From CAYIRQ01 sp964365905 (GTDB taxonomy: Bacteria > Patescibacteriota > Gracilibacteria > Peribacterales > Peribacteraceae), in contig CAYIRQ010000012.1 in NCBI GenBank assembly GCA_964365905.1, positions 1 through 18,319 on the forward strand: a stretch of DNA of 18,319 nucleotides, read 5' to 3'. The position numbers and the translations under genes were made by a program. This document shows, one piece after another, positions 6,473 through 13,238 of this stretch. Each line of letters begins with the position of its first letter. Position 1 is the first letter of the stretch. The notes beneath the pieces are model-generated. The model worked only from the letters and a program-made list of their open reading frames with translations. It had not been told where the DNA came from and did no database searches.

Positions 6473-7036
6473 GTGCTTCGCTTGCCACTTTCTCTGGAAC
6501 GCCGCCTCGAAAAGCTCTTCCCGAAGGAGAAGGATCGGGACCGATTTATCGTCGAAGCCGTACAAAGAGCAATCGAGGATGAGGAATTTGATCTCGCGGA
6601 GCAAAACCAGCCCGAGGCAATCGGAGGAACGCTCTACCTCTTTACCGATGGTGGTTCGCGCGGCAATCCCGGCGAAGCAGCGATCGGCTGTGCGCTCATC
6701 AACCCAGATTCCGGAAAAGTCCTCGCAACCCACAAGGAAGCGATCGGCGTCCACACGAACAACATCGCCGAATACAAAGCGCTCATCGAGGGATTGCATC
6801 TCGCAAAGCGGTTTCACCCGAATCGCCTGATCTGCCATCTCGATTCCGAGCTCATCGTGAAACAGCTCAGCGGGGAATATCGCGTTCGGATGCCGACGCT
6901 TCAGCCTCTGCTCGATGAAATTCAGGAACATGTCGAAGAGTTTGCACATGTCGAGTTTCGCCACGTCCCGAGAGAGCAGAACGCGCTAGCCGATAAACTT
7001 GTGAACGCCGCCTTGGATGCTAAATTGAAGCGGTGA
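6473..7036 (+). CDS. rnhA: Ribonuclease HI with RHH-like N-terminal extension
   Basis: 187 aa from GTG 6473 (a TTG at 6458 would add five residues). The RNase H domain (about 53-187) removes RNA from RNA-DNA hybrids. Its catalytic DEDD set is D59 (LFTDGGSRGNPG), E100 (NIAEYKAL), D124 (CHLDSELIVKQL) and D174 (ALADKLVN). Residues 1-40, with MLRLPLSLERRLEKLF and then RDRFIVEAVQRAIEDEE, match a ribbon-helix-helix (CopG-like) layout: a short strand, a helix, then an S/D-R-x-x-F-I-x-E-A-x-x-x-A-I helix. That part may aid dimerisation or DNA binding. vanW begins within the last four bases. Confidence 0.9.
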   Translation: MLRLPLSLERRLEKLFPKEKDRDRFIVEAVQRAIEDEEFDLAEQNQPEAIGGTLYLFTDGGSRGNPGEAAIGCALINPDSGKVLATHKEAIGVHTNNIAEYKALIEGLHLAKRFHPNRLICHLDSELIVKQLSGEYRVRMPTLQPLLDEIQEHVEEFAHVEFRHVPREQNALADKLVNAALDAKLKR

Positions 7037-8439
7037 TACAACTCATGCGCTCCAGCTTCCTTGTACTCTTCGCACTCTTTGTATTCTTCGTACTCCTTCG
7101 TACGCCCGCCTCCGCCGCCCCCTCCTCCCTCACGTACCAGTTCCAGGAGCAGATCTTCACGCTCGGCCCGAAATCCTTCAACGGATGGCAGAAAGTGGAA
7201 CGCCACACATTCTTCCGTGGAGTCGAGGTTGAACTTCCCTCCGGGCTGCTGCGGAGCCTCCCGCGAAGTGATATACACGAAGAAACACGCATCACATGGA
7301 ACGCCGAAGCGATCAAAGCAACGATCGAGAAGGATGTGGCGGCGAAAATCAATCGGGAAGCAGGGAGCGTCCGCATTTTCCGTGATACAGACGGGAAGAT
7401 TGCATTCGAAGGTCTGGGTCTCCCGGGGAGAGCACTCGATGTTCCCCTCACCGTGGAACTCACGCTCAAGGCACTCGCGGAGGGCGTAAGTCTCATTCAG
7501 CTTCCTATCATCGAGACGCAGCCGACCGTCCTCATCGAGGATGAGGAGCTCAAATCCATCGGCATTCGCGAACTTGTTGCCGCGGGCGAATCGGCGTTCG
7601 CAGGATCACCGCCAAATCGTCGTCACAATATCGGTGTGGGCATTCAGCGTTTCCTCGGCCATCTCATTCCAAAAGGAGCAGAATTCTCCTTCAATGCCGT
7701 GCTCGGGCCGGTGAATGCTGCGGCGGGATACAAGAAGGAACTCACGATCAAGGGGGAGCGGACGGAACCGGACTATGGAGGAGGGCTCTGCCAGGTAAGC
7801 ACGACGGCGTTCCGCGGCGTCTGGAATGCGGGCTTCCCGATTACGATGCGCATGAATCACAGCTTTGCGGTGCGTTATTATTCACCGGAAGGCACCGACG
7901 CAACCGCGTATCCTCCCTACAAAGACGTACGCTTCCTGAATGACGGCACATCCGCGCTCCTCGTGCAGACGGCCGTCATCGGAGATAAAGCACACTTCCT
8001 GTACTACGGAACGAAGATCCCGGGAAGAACCGCCGAACTCGTCGGCCCTTACACGTGGGATCTTCGCGCCCCGCCCCAAGACCGCATCGGATACACGACC
8101 GATATCCCTGTGGGAGCGAAGCGTATCGTTTCCCAGCGTGTCCCCGGCATGAAAACCATCTGGTATCGCATCGTGAAGAGGGAAGGCACCCTTGAGGTTA
8201 TCGAGCCTTTCTATTCCGCCTATGAAACCCGTCCCTACTTCGAGGAAATCGGTGTTCTTGCGGGAGACCCGCGGCTGCATGCGGCCGCAACGAGCGAGGA
8301 AGAAGCGGTTGCGGATTTGAGCGGTGAGGACAAGTGGTCCGAAACGAGCGCATCGCAGAATGAAGAAAGTACAGAAACATCGTCGAAGCTCCAAGGGAGA
8401 CCCAAATGGGCGGAGAAACCGTCATCCCGCCGAAGGTAA
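7033..8439 (+). CDS. Secreted VanW-family protein
   Basis: 468 aa from GTG 7033 (GTGA overlap with the rnhA stop); ATG 7045 is the alternative. A signal peptide (MRSSFLVLFALFVFFVLLRTPASAA) is partly encoded by 9-nt repeats. About 30-170 is an N-terminal module with scattered similarity to the PG_binding_4 region usual before VanW. The VanW domain covers about 177-320, with GAEFSFNAVLGPVN, GGGLCQVSTTAFRGVWNAG, MNHSFAVRYYSPEGTDA and YKDVRFLNDG. A tail follows, rich in E, S and T and ending PSSRRR. VanW proteins are linked to the cell envelope and glycopeptide resistance clusters, but their reaction is not known. The last 205 nt are antisense to recO. It probably shares an mRNA with rnhA. Confidence 0.9.
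   Translation: MIQLMRSSFLVLFALFVFFVLLRTPASAAPSSLTYQFQEQIFTLGPKSFNGWQKVERHTFFRGVEVELPSGLLRSLPRSDIHEETRITWNAEAIKATIEKDVAAKINREAGSVRIFRDTDGKIAFEGLGLPGRALDVPLTVELTLKALAEGVSLIQLPIIETQPTVLIEDEELKSIGIRELVAAGESAFAGSPPNRRHNIGVGIQRFLGHLIPKGAEFSFNAVLGPVNAAAGYKKELTIKGERTEPDYGGGLCQVSTTAFRGVWNAGFPITMRMNHSFAVRYYSPEGTDATAYPPYKDVRFLNDGTSALLVQTAVIGDKAHFLYYGTKIPGRTAELVGPYTWDLRAPPQDRIGYTTDIPVGAKRIVSQRVPGMKTIWYRIVKREGTLEVIEPFYSAYETRPYFEEIGVLAGDPRLHAAATSEEEAVADLSGEDKWSETSASQNEESTETSSKLQGRPKWAEKPSSRRR
7056..7104. repeat. Degenerate 9-nt repeat tract (copy c)
   Basis: Plus-strand units TTGTACTCTTCGCACTC then TTTGTATTC, TTCGTACTC and TTCGTACGC run through the vanW signal peptide and encode its LVLFALFVFFVLLR core. 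Closely similar to the minus-strand reading at 3354-3396. Confidence 0.5.
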
Positions 8440-8990
8440 GAAAAAAGCTCAGGCGATCCTCGATCGAGAATGTTTTTGAGGCGCGAAGGGAGAAGTGTGA
8501 GATTGGCGAACGCCGGAACGTAGCCAAGGAGTGAGAGAAGATGCAATTGAAATACTGGGAAGAGTTTCGAAACATCATGGTTCGACGGGCTCACCATGAC
8601 ACACTCACCTTCTCCTGCACACGCATGGAAAAACTCCCGTGCGAGAGTAAAGACGGAAGGCTGGAAATCCTCATCTGGAAGAAGTCGCAGCAAAAGTTCC
8701 GCCCCGCGGCTTGCGATGGCAAATTTTGAAACATCCTTCCGGAGAGAAGGGAACGCTCTGCGTTGCTCTGCAGATTTGAGGACGTAGCCTGCAGATCGCT
8801 CCACAAGCTCGACCTGCAATTCCTGGAACGACTGGATGGCAGCCCCGTATCTGCTGCCGAGCTTCCGCACACCTCTCGCGCTCACTCCGACGCGCCCGAG
8901 GCAATCCGTGAGGAGGATGCAGAAACGATCGGCATCGCCGACGTCGTAGGCTTTGAGGACAATGGCTTCCGTGAGGACAACGCGACTCAT
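8235..8990 (-). CDS. recO: DNA repair protein RecO
   Basis: 251 aa. RecO loads RecA onto SSB-coated DNA with RecR. The N-terminal OB fold begins at the conserved start MSRVVLTEAIVLKAYDVGDADRF, with LLTDCLGRVGVSARGVRKLGS and FQELQVELVER. The helical C-terminal part has LLRLLPDEDFQP and FQLHLLSLLGYVPAF, and ends with the family's PLKS (in HLSSPLKSATASS). The four-cysteine zinc motif that often follows LGY.P is absent, as in E. coli RecO. ATG 8990 sits in an ATGA overlap with the stop of the upstream FtsX-like gene, so the two are translationally coupled. The final 205 nt lie opposite the vanW tail. Confidence 0.88.
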   Translation of the reverse strand: MSRVVLTEAIVLKAYDVGDADRFCILLTDCLGRVGVSARGVRKLGSRYGAAIQSFQELQVELVERSAGYVLKSAEQRRAFPSLRKDVSKFAIASRGAELLLRLLPDEDFQPSVFTLAREFFHACAGEGECVMVSPSNHDVSKLFPVFQLHLLSLLGYVPAFANLTLLPSRLKNILDRGSPELFSYLRRDDGFSAHLGLPWSFDDVSVLSSFCDALVSDHLSSPLKSATASSSLVAAACSRGSPARTPISSK

Positions 8991-9441
8991 ACCTTTCGAG
9001 ACGAAGTCGCCGTGAGAAACATGTTCCCGACTGCGAGAACAAGAAGAAGGGAAGAGAGCTGACGCAGGATTCTCAGTTCCGCCATCTTCGCGCCGACCGC
9101 ATTCTCCCATCCCGCGAGAGCAACGGCCGCTCTTTCATCAAGCAGAACCTGAAGAGAAGGCTGCGCCAGGAAACTCGAAAGGAGCGCCTCGGCCCGGGGG
9201 GACGCAACGCGCATCTCCACCGTGTCAGAGAATGGATTCCCGGAGATTCCTTCCGGGAGAGCTGAAAGCTCCTGTGCGCGCACACGCTGCGCTTCCTTCG
9301 TGAGGAACCGCACGGAAGAAACCTGCGGCAAATGAAGGAGAGTTGCGAGGAAGGCATGCACCTGCGCCTCCGAAGCAGCGGCGCGCAGTGGAATGGAGAG
9401 CGGTGTACTCAGAGGAACACGGGCAAGGAGCAGGGAGAGCG
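8987..9441 (-). CDS. FtsX-like protein, C-terminal part (5' side lost in assembly gap)
   Basis: About 150 residues from the gap to TGA 8987-8989. The layout matches the extracellular domain and second helix of cell-division protein FtsX: LATLLHLPQVSSVRFLTKEAQ, then GISGNPFSDTVEMRVASP (compare 'NPLPDS..V.V'), then a final helix RQLSSLLLVLAVGNMFLTAT followed by SRKV. FtsX normally continues with two more helices and a cytoplasmic loop; here translation stops exactly where recO starts. It is therefore either a genuinely short FtsX-like protein or one shortened by mutation. No ftsE is nearby. Frame continuity with the part beyond the gap cannot be proved. Confidence 0.55.
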
Positions 9442-9541
9442 NNNNNNNNNNNNNNNNNNNNNNNNNNNNNNNNNNNNNNNNNNNNNNNNNNNNNNNNNNN
9501 NNNNNNNNNNNNNNNNNNNNNNNNNNNNNNNNNNNNNNNNN
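9442..9541. other. Assembly gap, 100 N
   Basis: Exactly 100 unknown bases, a common placeholder for a scaffold gap of unknown size. It interrupts the FtsX-like gene. GC-rich dyads (CCGCTCCGCCTTCGGCGG) sit at its right edge and may have stopped the assembly. Confidence 0.99.
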
Positions 9542-9754
9542 CCGCTCCGCCTTCGGCGGTACTGCTTTGAGCGGTGCCTCCACCCGCGCACGCCGCGCCG
9601 CCTCGCGTTCTGCCTTGGGAAGGCGTCGCAGATCGTACTGACTCGGATCACGTGGGTCAGGCCACGGTGAAGGTTCCTTCGCAGGCACCGGAAGCGGCAT
9701 GCGTCCACTCCGACGAATTCCCCGCTTCGGCGCAACCAGAATAGGAACACCCAT
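9542..9754 (-). CDS. FtsX-like protein, N-terminal part (3' side lost in assembly gap)
   Basis: 71 codons from ATG 9754 to the gap. The sequence is basic and proline-rich (MGVPILVAPKRGIRRSGRMP, then SPWPDPRDPSQYDLRRLP and KAEREAARRARVEAP), fitting a cytoplasmic tail ahead of a membrane helix that would lie in the missing bases. It is open in the same frame as the fragment after the gap, but N bases cannot show a stop, so the fusion is inferred. TGcTACACT ends 9 nt before the ATG. No SD is visible. Confidence 0.5.
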
Positions 9755-9763
9755 GGTAAACGA

Positions 9764-9772
9764 AGTGTAGCA
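9764..9772 (-). promoter_or_regulatory. Extended -10 promoter of the FtsX-like/recO unit
   Basis: TGcTACACT on the minus strand, 9 nt before ATG 9754. The nonamer is identical to the one before proS. Confidence 0.5.
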
Positions 9773-9812
9773 AAGGAACTCCTGAAAAACACCAGCGTGT
9801 CATCACCACACC

Positions 9813-10409
9813 TTATTTCTCCCCTCTCCGCTTCAGCTTTGCGACCGCGGCTGCGCATTCGCGGGCACGCTCGTTTGCAGGATCGAGGCGCAGGGCTCTT
9901 TCAAAGAGGTTGTGTGCTTTCTTGAGGTTCCGAACATGGAGATAGCAGACCCCGAGGTCACAGAGCGAGAGCGTGTTCTCCGGATCGAGATTGAGTGAAC
10001 GCTCGAGCGTCACGATGCCCTGCACGCGCTTCTCTTTGTGGAAGAGCGCCCACCCGAGGCAGCGGAGAATTTCCGGATTATTGGGCTTGAGTTGGTTCGC
10101 GCGCTGGAGCTCCTGCTCGGAACCCATCCAGTCCTCGCGGAGCGATGCGACAAAGCCAATAATGTAGTGTCCCATGTAGCTCTGAGGGTCGAGTTCGACC
10201 GCTCTGCGCGCTGCCCGGAGCGCACGGTCGTACTGCTCAAGACTCAACTCGTTATCGGCAATCTCTTCGAGAGCCGCGACATTCTCGGGATCGGAAATGA
10301 CAAGCTGCTCAAGGAGAGCAAGGGCGTCTTCGTGCTGACAATGGAGTTTGAGCCTCTCCGCCTCTTCGAGTACTTGTGCCGTCCGATCGGAGAATGCAGA
10401 ATTCATCAT
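9813..10409 (-). CDS. Tetratricopeptide (TPR) repeat protein
   Basis: 198 aa (197 if the second of two adjacent ATGs is used). Nearly the whole length is TPR helices. Repeat pairs are visible as ALEEIADNELSLEQYDRALR-AARRAVELDPQ, then IGFVASLREDWMGSEQELQRANQLKPNN, LGWALFHKEKRVQGIVTLERSLNLDPEN, and LGVCYLHVRNLKKAHNLFERALRLDPAN, each ending in the D/K-P-x turn. There is no signal peptide, so it is probably a cytoplasmic protein-protein adaptor; partners are unknown. A strong extended -10 precedes it and a terminator lies between it and galU, so it forms its own unit. Confidence 0.88.
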   Translation of the reverse strand: MMNSAFSDRTAQVLEEAERLKLHCQHEDALALLEQLVISDPENVAALEEIADNELSLEQYDRALRAARRAVELDPQSYMGHYIIGFVASLREDWMGSEQELQRANQLKPNNPEILRCLGWALFHKEKRVQGIVTLERSLNLDPENTLSLCDLGVCYLHVRNLKKAHNLFERALRLDPANERARECAAAVAKLKRRGEK

Positions 10410-10419
10410 TGATCAGGAT

Positions 10420-10428
10420 AGTATAGCA
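10420..10428 (-). promoter_or_regulatory. Extended -10 promoter of the TPR gene
   Basis: TGcTATACT on the minus strand ends 10 nt before ATG 10409. There is no matching -35 at 16-18 nt, which an extended -10 can do without. The expected leader is about 3-4 nt. Confidence 0.6.
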
Positions 10429-10443
10429 GAAACTTGGGTCAAG

Positions 10444-10467
10444 AAAAAACCGACGTGTAGAGACGCC
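10444..10467 (-). terminator. Intrinsic terminator after galU
   Basis: On the minus strand GGCGT-ctctac-ACGTC forms a 5-bp stem (one G-U pair) with a 6-nt loop, followed by GG and six T. It lies 6 nt after the galU stop and before the TPR promoter. Confidence 0.5.
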
Positions 10468-10472
10468 TCAAA

Positions 10473-11327
10473 TCAACCCAGCGCAAGGACCGTCTCCCGA
10501 TATCCCTCCGGAGTCCCCGTATCGTACCGTTTTCCTTCAAAAACATAGCCATACACAGGTAACGTCGGAAGGCTCGCAATGAGCGCATCGATGATGCGGA
10601 TTTCTTTAGCCCTGCGAAGCTCCCCGGATGGGAGCGAAGTGGGACCCCCACCGATCTTTTCTAGTGTTCCGAAAAGCGACCGGGGAATGATGTATTTGCC
10701 GACGATGGCGAGGGTGCTCGGCGCTTTCTCGGGAGCCGGCTTCTCGACGAGTCCTGTAATGCGCTTCAGCCTCCTCTCTGTCTCTTCAACACTCGCGATT
10801 CCATAGCGCGAGATCTGCTCCCTCGGAACATCCTGCAAACAAAGGAACGCACAATCGCTTCCTGACCCCTGATCTCTGATCTCTGACATCTGCTTCGCAA
10901 GCTGCTGCAACCCATTCTCCTTTCCAACAATTAAATCATCGCCAAAGAGCACGGCGACGTTGTCACTTTTCACAAAATCGACTGCCGAAAGAAGCGCGTG
11001 TCCATCCCCATGCTGCTCCTCCTGATACACCGACGTAAATTTCACGGAGTCGTACCGCAGAAGTTCATTGAGCACTTCACTCTTGCCGCGCTTTCGTAAC
11101 TCTTCTTCCAACTTCGCATCCTGCGCGAAGAACTGGGGAATTACCTCCTTCCCGCGACTGATGACGAAGCAGATTTCTCTGATCCCGACGGAGATACATT
11201 CGTCCACAAGGAGCGCGATGATCGGGAGTCGCCCCACCGGCAGCATTTCTTTCGGCACGGCCTTCGTCCAGGGGAGAAAGCGGGTGCCGAGGCCGGCGAC
11301 GGGGAGGATGGCTTGGGTAAGGCTCAT
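10473..11327 (-). CDS. galU: UTP-glucose-1-phosphate uridylyltransferase
   Basis: 284 aa. It makes UDP-glucose from UTP and glucose-1-phosphate for envelope glycans or glycosyl transfer. Motifs: the nucleotide-binding loop AGLGTRFLPWTKAVPKEMLP (11-30), EEQHGDGHAL (103-112), LFGDDLI (127-133), TGLVEKP (191-197), EIRIIDAL (242-249; usually EIQLTDAL) and the end GKRYDTGTPEGY (265-276). Two short inserts coincide with repeats: about 148-157 (SEIRDQGSGS), encoded by tandem GATCTCT units, and about 229-241 (PTSLPSGELRRAK), encoded by a palindrome. It is divergent from glucan phosphorylase, which yields its substrate. An AGG-rich purine stretch lies 2-12 nt before the ATG. Confidence 0.93.
   Translation of the reverse strand: MSLTQAILPVAGLGTRFLPWTKAVPKEMLPVGRLPIIALLVDECISVGIREICFVISRGKEVIPQFFAQDAKLEEELRKRGKSEVLNELLRYDSVKFTSVYQEEQHGDGHALLSAVDFVKSDNVAVLFGDDLIVGKENGLQQLAKQMSEIRDQGSGSDCAFLCLQDVPREQISRYGIASVEETERRLKRITGLVEKPAPEKAPSTLAIVGKYIIPRSLFGTLEKIGGGPTSLPSGELRRAKEIRIIDALIASLPTLPVYGYVFEGKRYDTGTPEGYRETVLALG
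10611..10645. repeat. Palindromic repeat inserted in frame in galU
   Basis: GCTCCC (10619-10624) and GGGAGC (10630-10635) pair around CGGAT. The flanks GCGAAG...GCGAAG are also repeated. It encodes an extra loop of roughly 13 residues just before the conserved EIRIIDAL motif. Confidence 0.5.
10862..10890. repeat. Short tandem repeat in galU
   Basis: CTGATCTCTGATCTCTGACATC: tandem, slightly degenerate 7-nt units (GATCTCT), encoding the SEIRDQGS stretch where most GalU proteins have a shorter loop. Confidence 0.5.
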
Positions 11328-11352
11328 ACACCTACCTTACCTCAGCAGACAC

Positions 11353-11361
11353 TGGTATAAT
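11353..11361 (+). promoter_or_regulatory. Extended -10 promoter of glgP
   Basis: TGgTATAAT, a perfect extended -10, ends 16 nt before ATG 11378. A purine stretch AAGAGGA lies 9 nt before the ATG but would fall at or upstream of the expected transcription start. On the opposite strand the same bases read TATTAT (11357-11362), a possible -10 for galU with a leader of about 22 nt. Confidence 0.65.
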
Positions 11362-11377
11362 AAGAGGAATACTCACA

Positions 11378-13054
11378 ATGCCAAAGAAACTCCCCCTCAC
11401 CGTCGCCTACTTCACGATGGAGATCGCGCTGGGGCGCGAGATTCCTACGTTTGCCGGAGGGCTCGGCGTGCTCGCCGCGGACATCATGCGCTCCTGCTCA
11501 GACCTCAAGGTCCCCGCGATATTTCTCTCCGTATGCTGGCAGTACGGATATCTGCGTCAACACATTGCGCTCGACGGGACACAGCACTACGAGGATATCC
11601 GGTGGGATCCCGGGAAGTACATGCAGCGCCTGCCGCAGAGAGTGACCGTCACCATCGAGGGACGCTCTGTTCATGTCGGCTGCTGGCTCCTCGAATGTCT
11701 CACGCAGGAAAACACCTGCGTTCCTGTCCTCTTCCTCGATACGAATCTCCCCGAGAATCGCCCGGAGGACCGCCGCATCACGGAACACCTCTATGGCGGA
11801 GATGGCAGCATGCGCCTGAAGCAGGAGGCGATCCTCGGCATCGGCGGCGTGCGCATGCTCCGCGCGCTCGGCTATGGCGACATCGGCACGTACCACATGA
11901 ACGAGGGACATGCGGCGTTCCTGACGCTGGAGCTTCTCAGAGAACGCGGCTATCGGGATGAAAACGTCCGCCCGTCGTGCGTCTTTACCACCCACACGCC
12001 CGTCGCCGCCGGACACGATATCTTCGACTACGATCTCGCGTACCGGATCGTGGGAGAGATGCTGCCCTGGCATATTCGCAACCTTGCCGGGCAGGAGAGA
12101 CTCTCCATGTCGCACCTCGCGATGCATCTCTCGCGCGCAAATTTCGCCGTCTCACGGGTCCATGCGACCGTGACGCACCAGCTCTTCCCGGGCGAATCCT
12201 TCGACTATGTCACGAACGGCGTCCATGCGATCACGTGGGCTTCCCCGGAAATCCAGCAACTCTTTGATCAGAGCATTCCCGGCTGGAGAGCCGACCCTGC
12301 TCTCCTCACGAGTCATTGCCGCGAACTTCCGGATGAGGGTCTCTGGGCGGCGCACTTGGCCGCGAAGAAGCGGCTCATCGATCATGTGAACGAGCATACG
12401 CTCGTGCCATTCGATACGTCCCATCTCACGATCGCATCGGCGCGAAGGGTGGTCGGCTACAAACGTCCGGAACTCCTCTACACAAATCTCGAGCGTTTGA
12501 AGGAAGTCTGCTGCGGGCGCGTGCAAATCATTCATGCAGGGAACGCTCACCCGCAAGATGCCTTCGGGCAGGACGTCATCCGGCGCATGATCGAGAGGTC
12601 CCAAAAACTCAAGGACTGCGTGAAGATCGTCTACCTCGAGAACTATAATCCCGATCTCGCGAAGTTGCTCGTGGCGGGCGCCGATGTCTGGCTCAATACC
12701 CCCATGCGGTTGCACGAAGCATCGGGAACATCGGGGATGAAAGCGGCGCTCAACGGCACGATCAATCTCTCCGCGCTCGACGGATGGTGGATCGAGGGGT
12801 TTGAGAAGGATCCGCAGGCCGGCTGGCGCATGGGTCCGCTCGCGTCCGCCCTCAACCCCGATGACACGCGCACGATGGACGCGGAAGACCTCTACACCCA
12901 GCTTCAGTATTCCGTGATCCCGGAGTATTACTACAAGGATAGAGTTCGCTGGCTCCGCCGCATGAAGCGCAGCATCGGCCTCGCGGGGCACTTTAATTCG
13001 CACCGGGTGGTGAAGGAATATCTATTGAAGGCGTGGAAGACAGCCGGAAAATGA
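11378..13054 (+). CDS. glgP: Alpha-glucan phosphorylase, short GT35 form
   Basis: 558 aa. It releases glucose-1-phosphate from alpha-1,4-glucans using pyridoxal phosphate. The start VAYFTMEIALGREIPTFAGG matches the short bacterial GT35 branch (TIGR02094-like; many members are 600-850 aa). Other landmarks are GGLGVLAADI, YHMNEGHAAF, FTTHTPVAAGHDIF, DYVTNGVHAITW, RVVGYKRPELL and IIHAGNAHPQD. The cofactor motif ASGTSGMKAALNGTINLS contains the PLP lysine at residue 455. The N-terminal DUF3417 extension of longer relatives is absent. Together with divergent galU it could feed glycogen-derived glucose-1-phosphate into UDP-glucose. Its 3' end faces rmuC across a hairpin-rich spacer. Confidence 0.93.
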   Translation: MPKKLPLTVAYFTMEIALGREIPTFAGGLGVLAADIMRSCSDLKVPAIFLSVCWQYGYLRQHIALDGTQHYEDIRWDPGKYMQRLPQRVTVTIEGRSVHVGCWLLECLTQENTCVPVLFLDTNLPENRPEDRRITEHLYGGDGSMRLKQEAILGIGGVRMLRALGYGDIGTYHMNEGHAAFLTLELLRERGYRDENVRPSCVFTTHTPVAAGHDIFDYDLAYRIVGEMLPWHIRNLAGQERLSMSHLAMHLSRANFAVSRVHATVTHQLFPGESFDYVTNGVHAITWASPEIQQLFDQSIPGWRADPALLTSHCRELPDEGLWAAHLAAKKRLIDHVNEHTLVPFDTSHLTIASARRVVGYKRPELLYTNLERLKEVCCGRVQIIHAGNAHPQDAFGQDVIRRMIERSQKLKDCVKIVYLENYNPDLAKLLVAGADVWLNTPMRLHEASGTSGMKAALNGTINLSALDGWWIEGFEKDPQAGWRMGPLASALNPDDTRTMDAEDLYTQLQYSVIPEYYYKDRVRWLRRMKRSIGLAGHFNSHRVVKEYLLKAWKTAGK

Positions 13055-13129
13055 ACTTGCCAAGAAGTATTCAGAGGGATTGAATGAAAAACCAAGCGAC
13101 AGGCACTGGAGGAATATTGGGAACGCATC

Positions 13130-13165
13130 TCCCCTCTCCCAAGGGGAGAGGGATAGGGTGAGGGG
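13130..13165. repeat. GC-rich hairpin repeat, copy 1 (after glgP)
   Basis: CCCTCTCCC-AA-GGGGAGAGGG forms a hairpin, followed by ATAGGGTGAGGGG. It may act as a transcription barrier for glgP, although no T-run follows. Copies 2 and 3 lie at 13201-13235 and 13292-13351; from memory the CCCTCACCC...CTCTCCC unit is a widespread REP-like sequence. Confidence 0.65.
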
Positions 13166-13166
13166 A

Positions 13167-13196
13167 AAAGAAAAGTAAACAAAAAGCACTTCGTGC
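13167..13196 (-). terminator. Possible intrinsic terminator after rmuC
   Basis: On the minus strand GCAC-GAA-GTGC (13186-13196) is followed by TTTTTGTTTAC and further T-rich sequence. The stem is only 4 bp, so it is weak alone, but it lies directly after the hairpin at 13215-13235. Confidence 0.35.
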
Positions 13197-13200
13197 GCAG

Positions 13201-13235
13201 TCCCCTCACTCTTCCTCTCTCCCGGAGGGAGAGAG
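13201..13235. repeat. GC-rich hairpin repeat, copy 2 (inverted, before the rmuC stop)
   Basis: CTCTCTCCC (13215-13223) and GGGAGAGAG (13227-13235) pair perfectly around GGA. With CCCCTCAC at 13202-13209 it is the inverted counterpart of copy 1, whose GTGAGGGG is at 13158-13165. The two together could fold over the whole convergent spacer. Confidence 0.65.
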
Positions 13236-13238
13236 AAT

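Noticed and set aside
6374..6964. Extension of the PAP2 frame across rnhA on the opposite strand
   Set aside because: The extra 197 residues are antisense to RNase HI and carry no PAP2-type helices; the family N-terminus starts at 6373.
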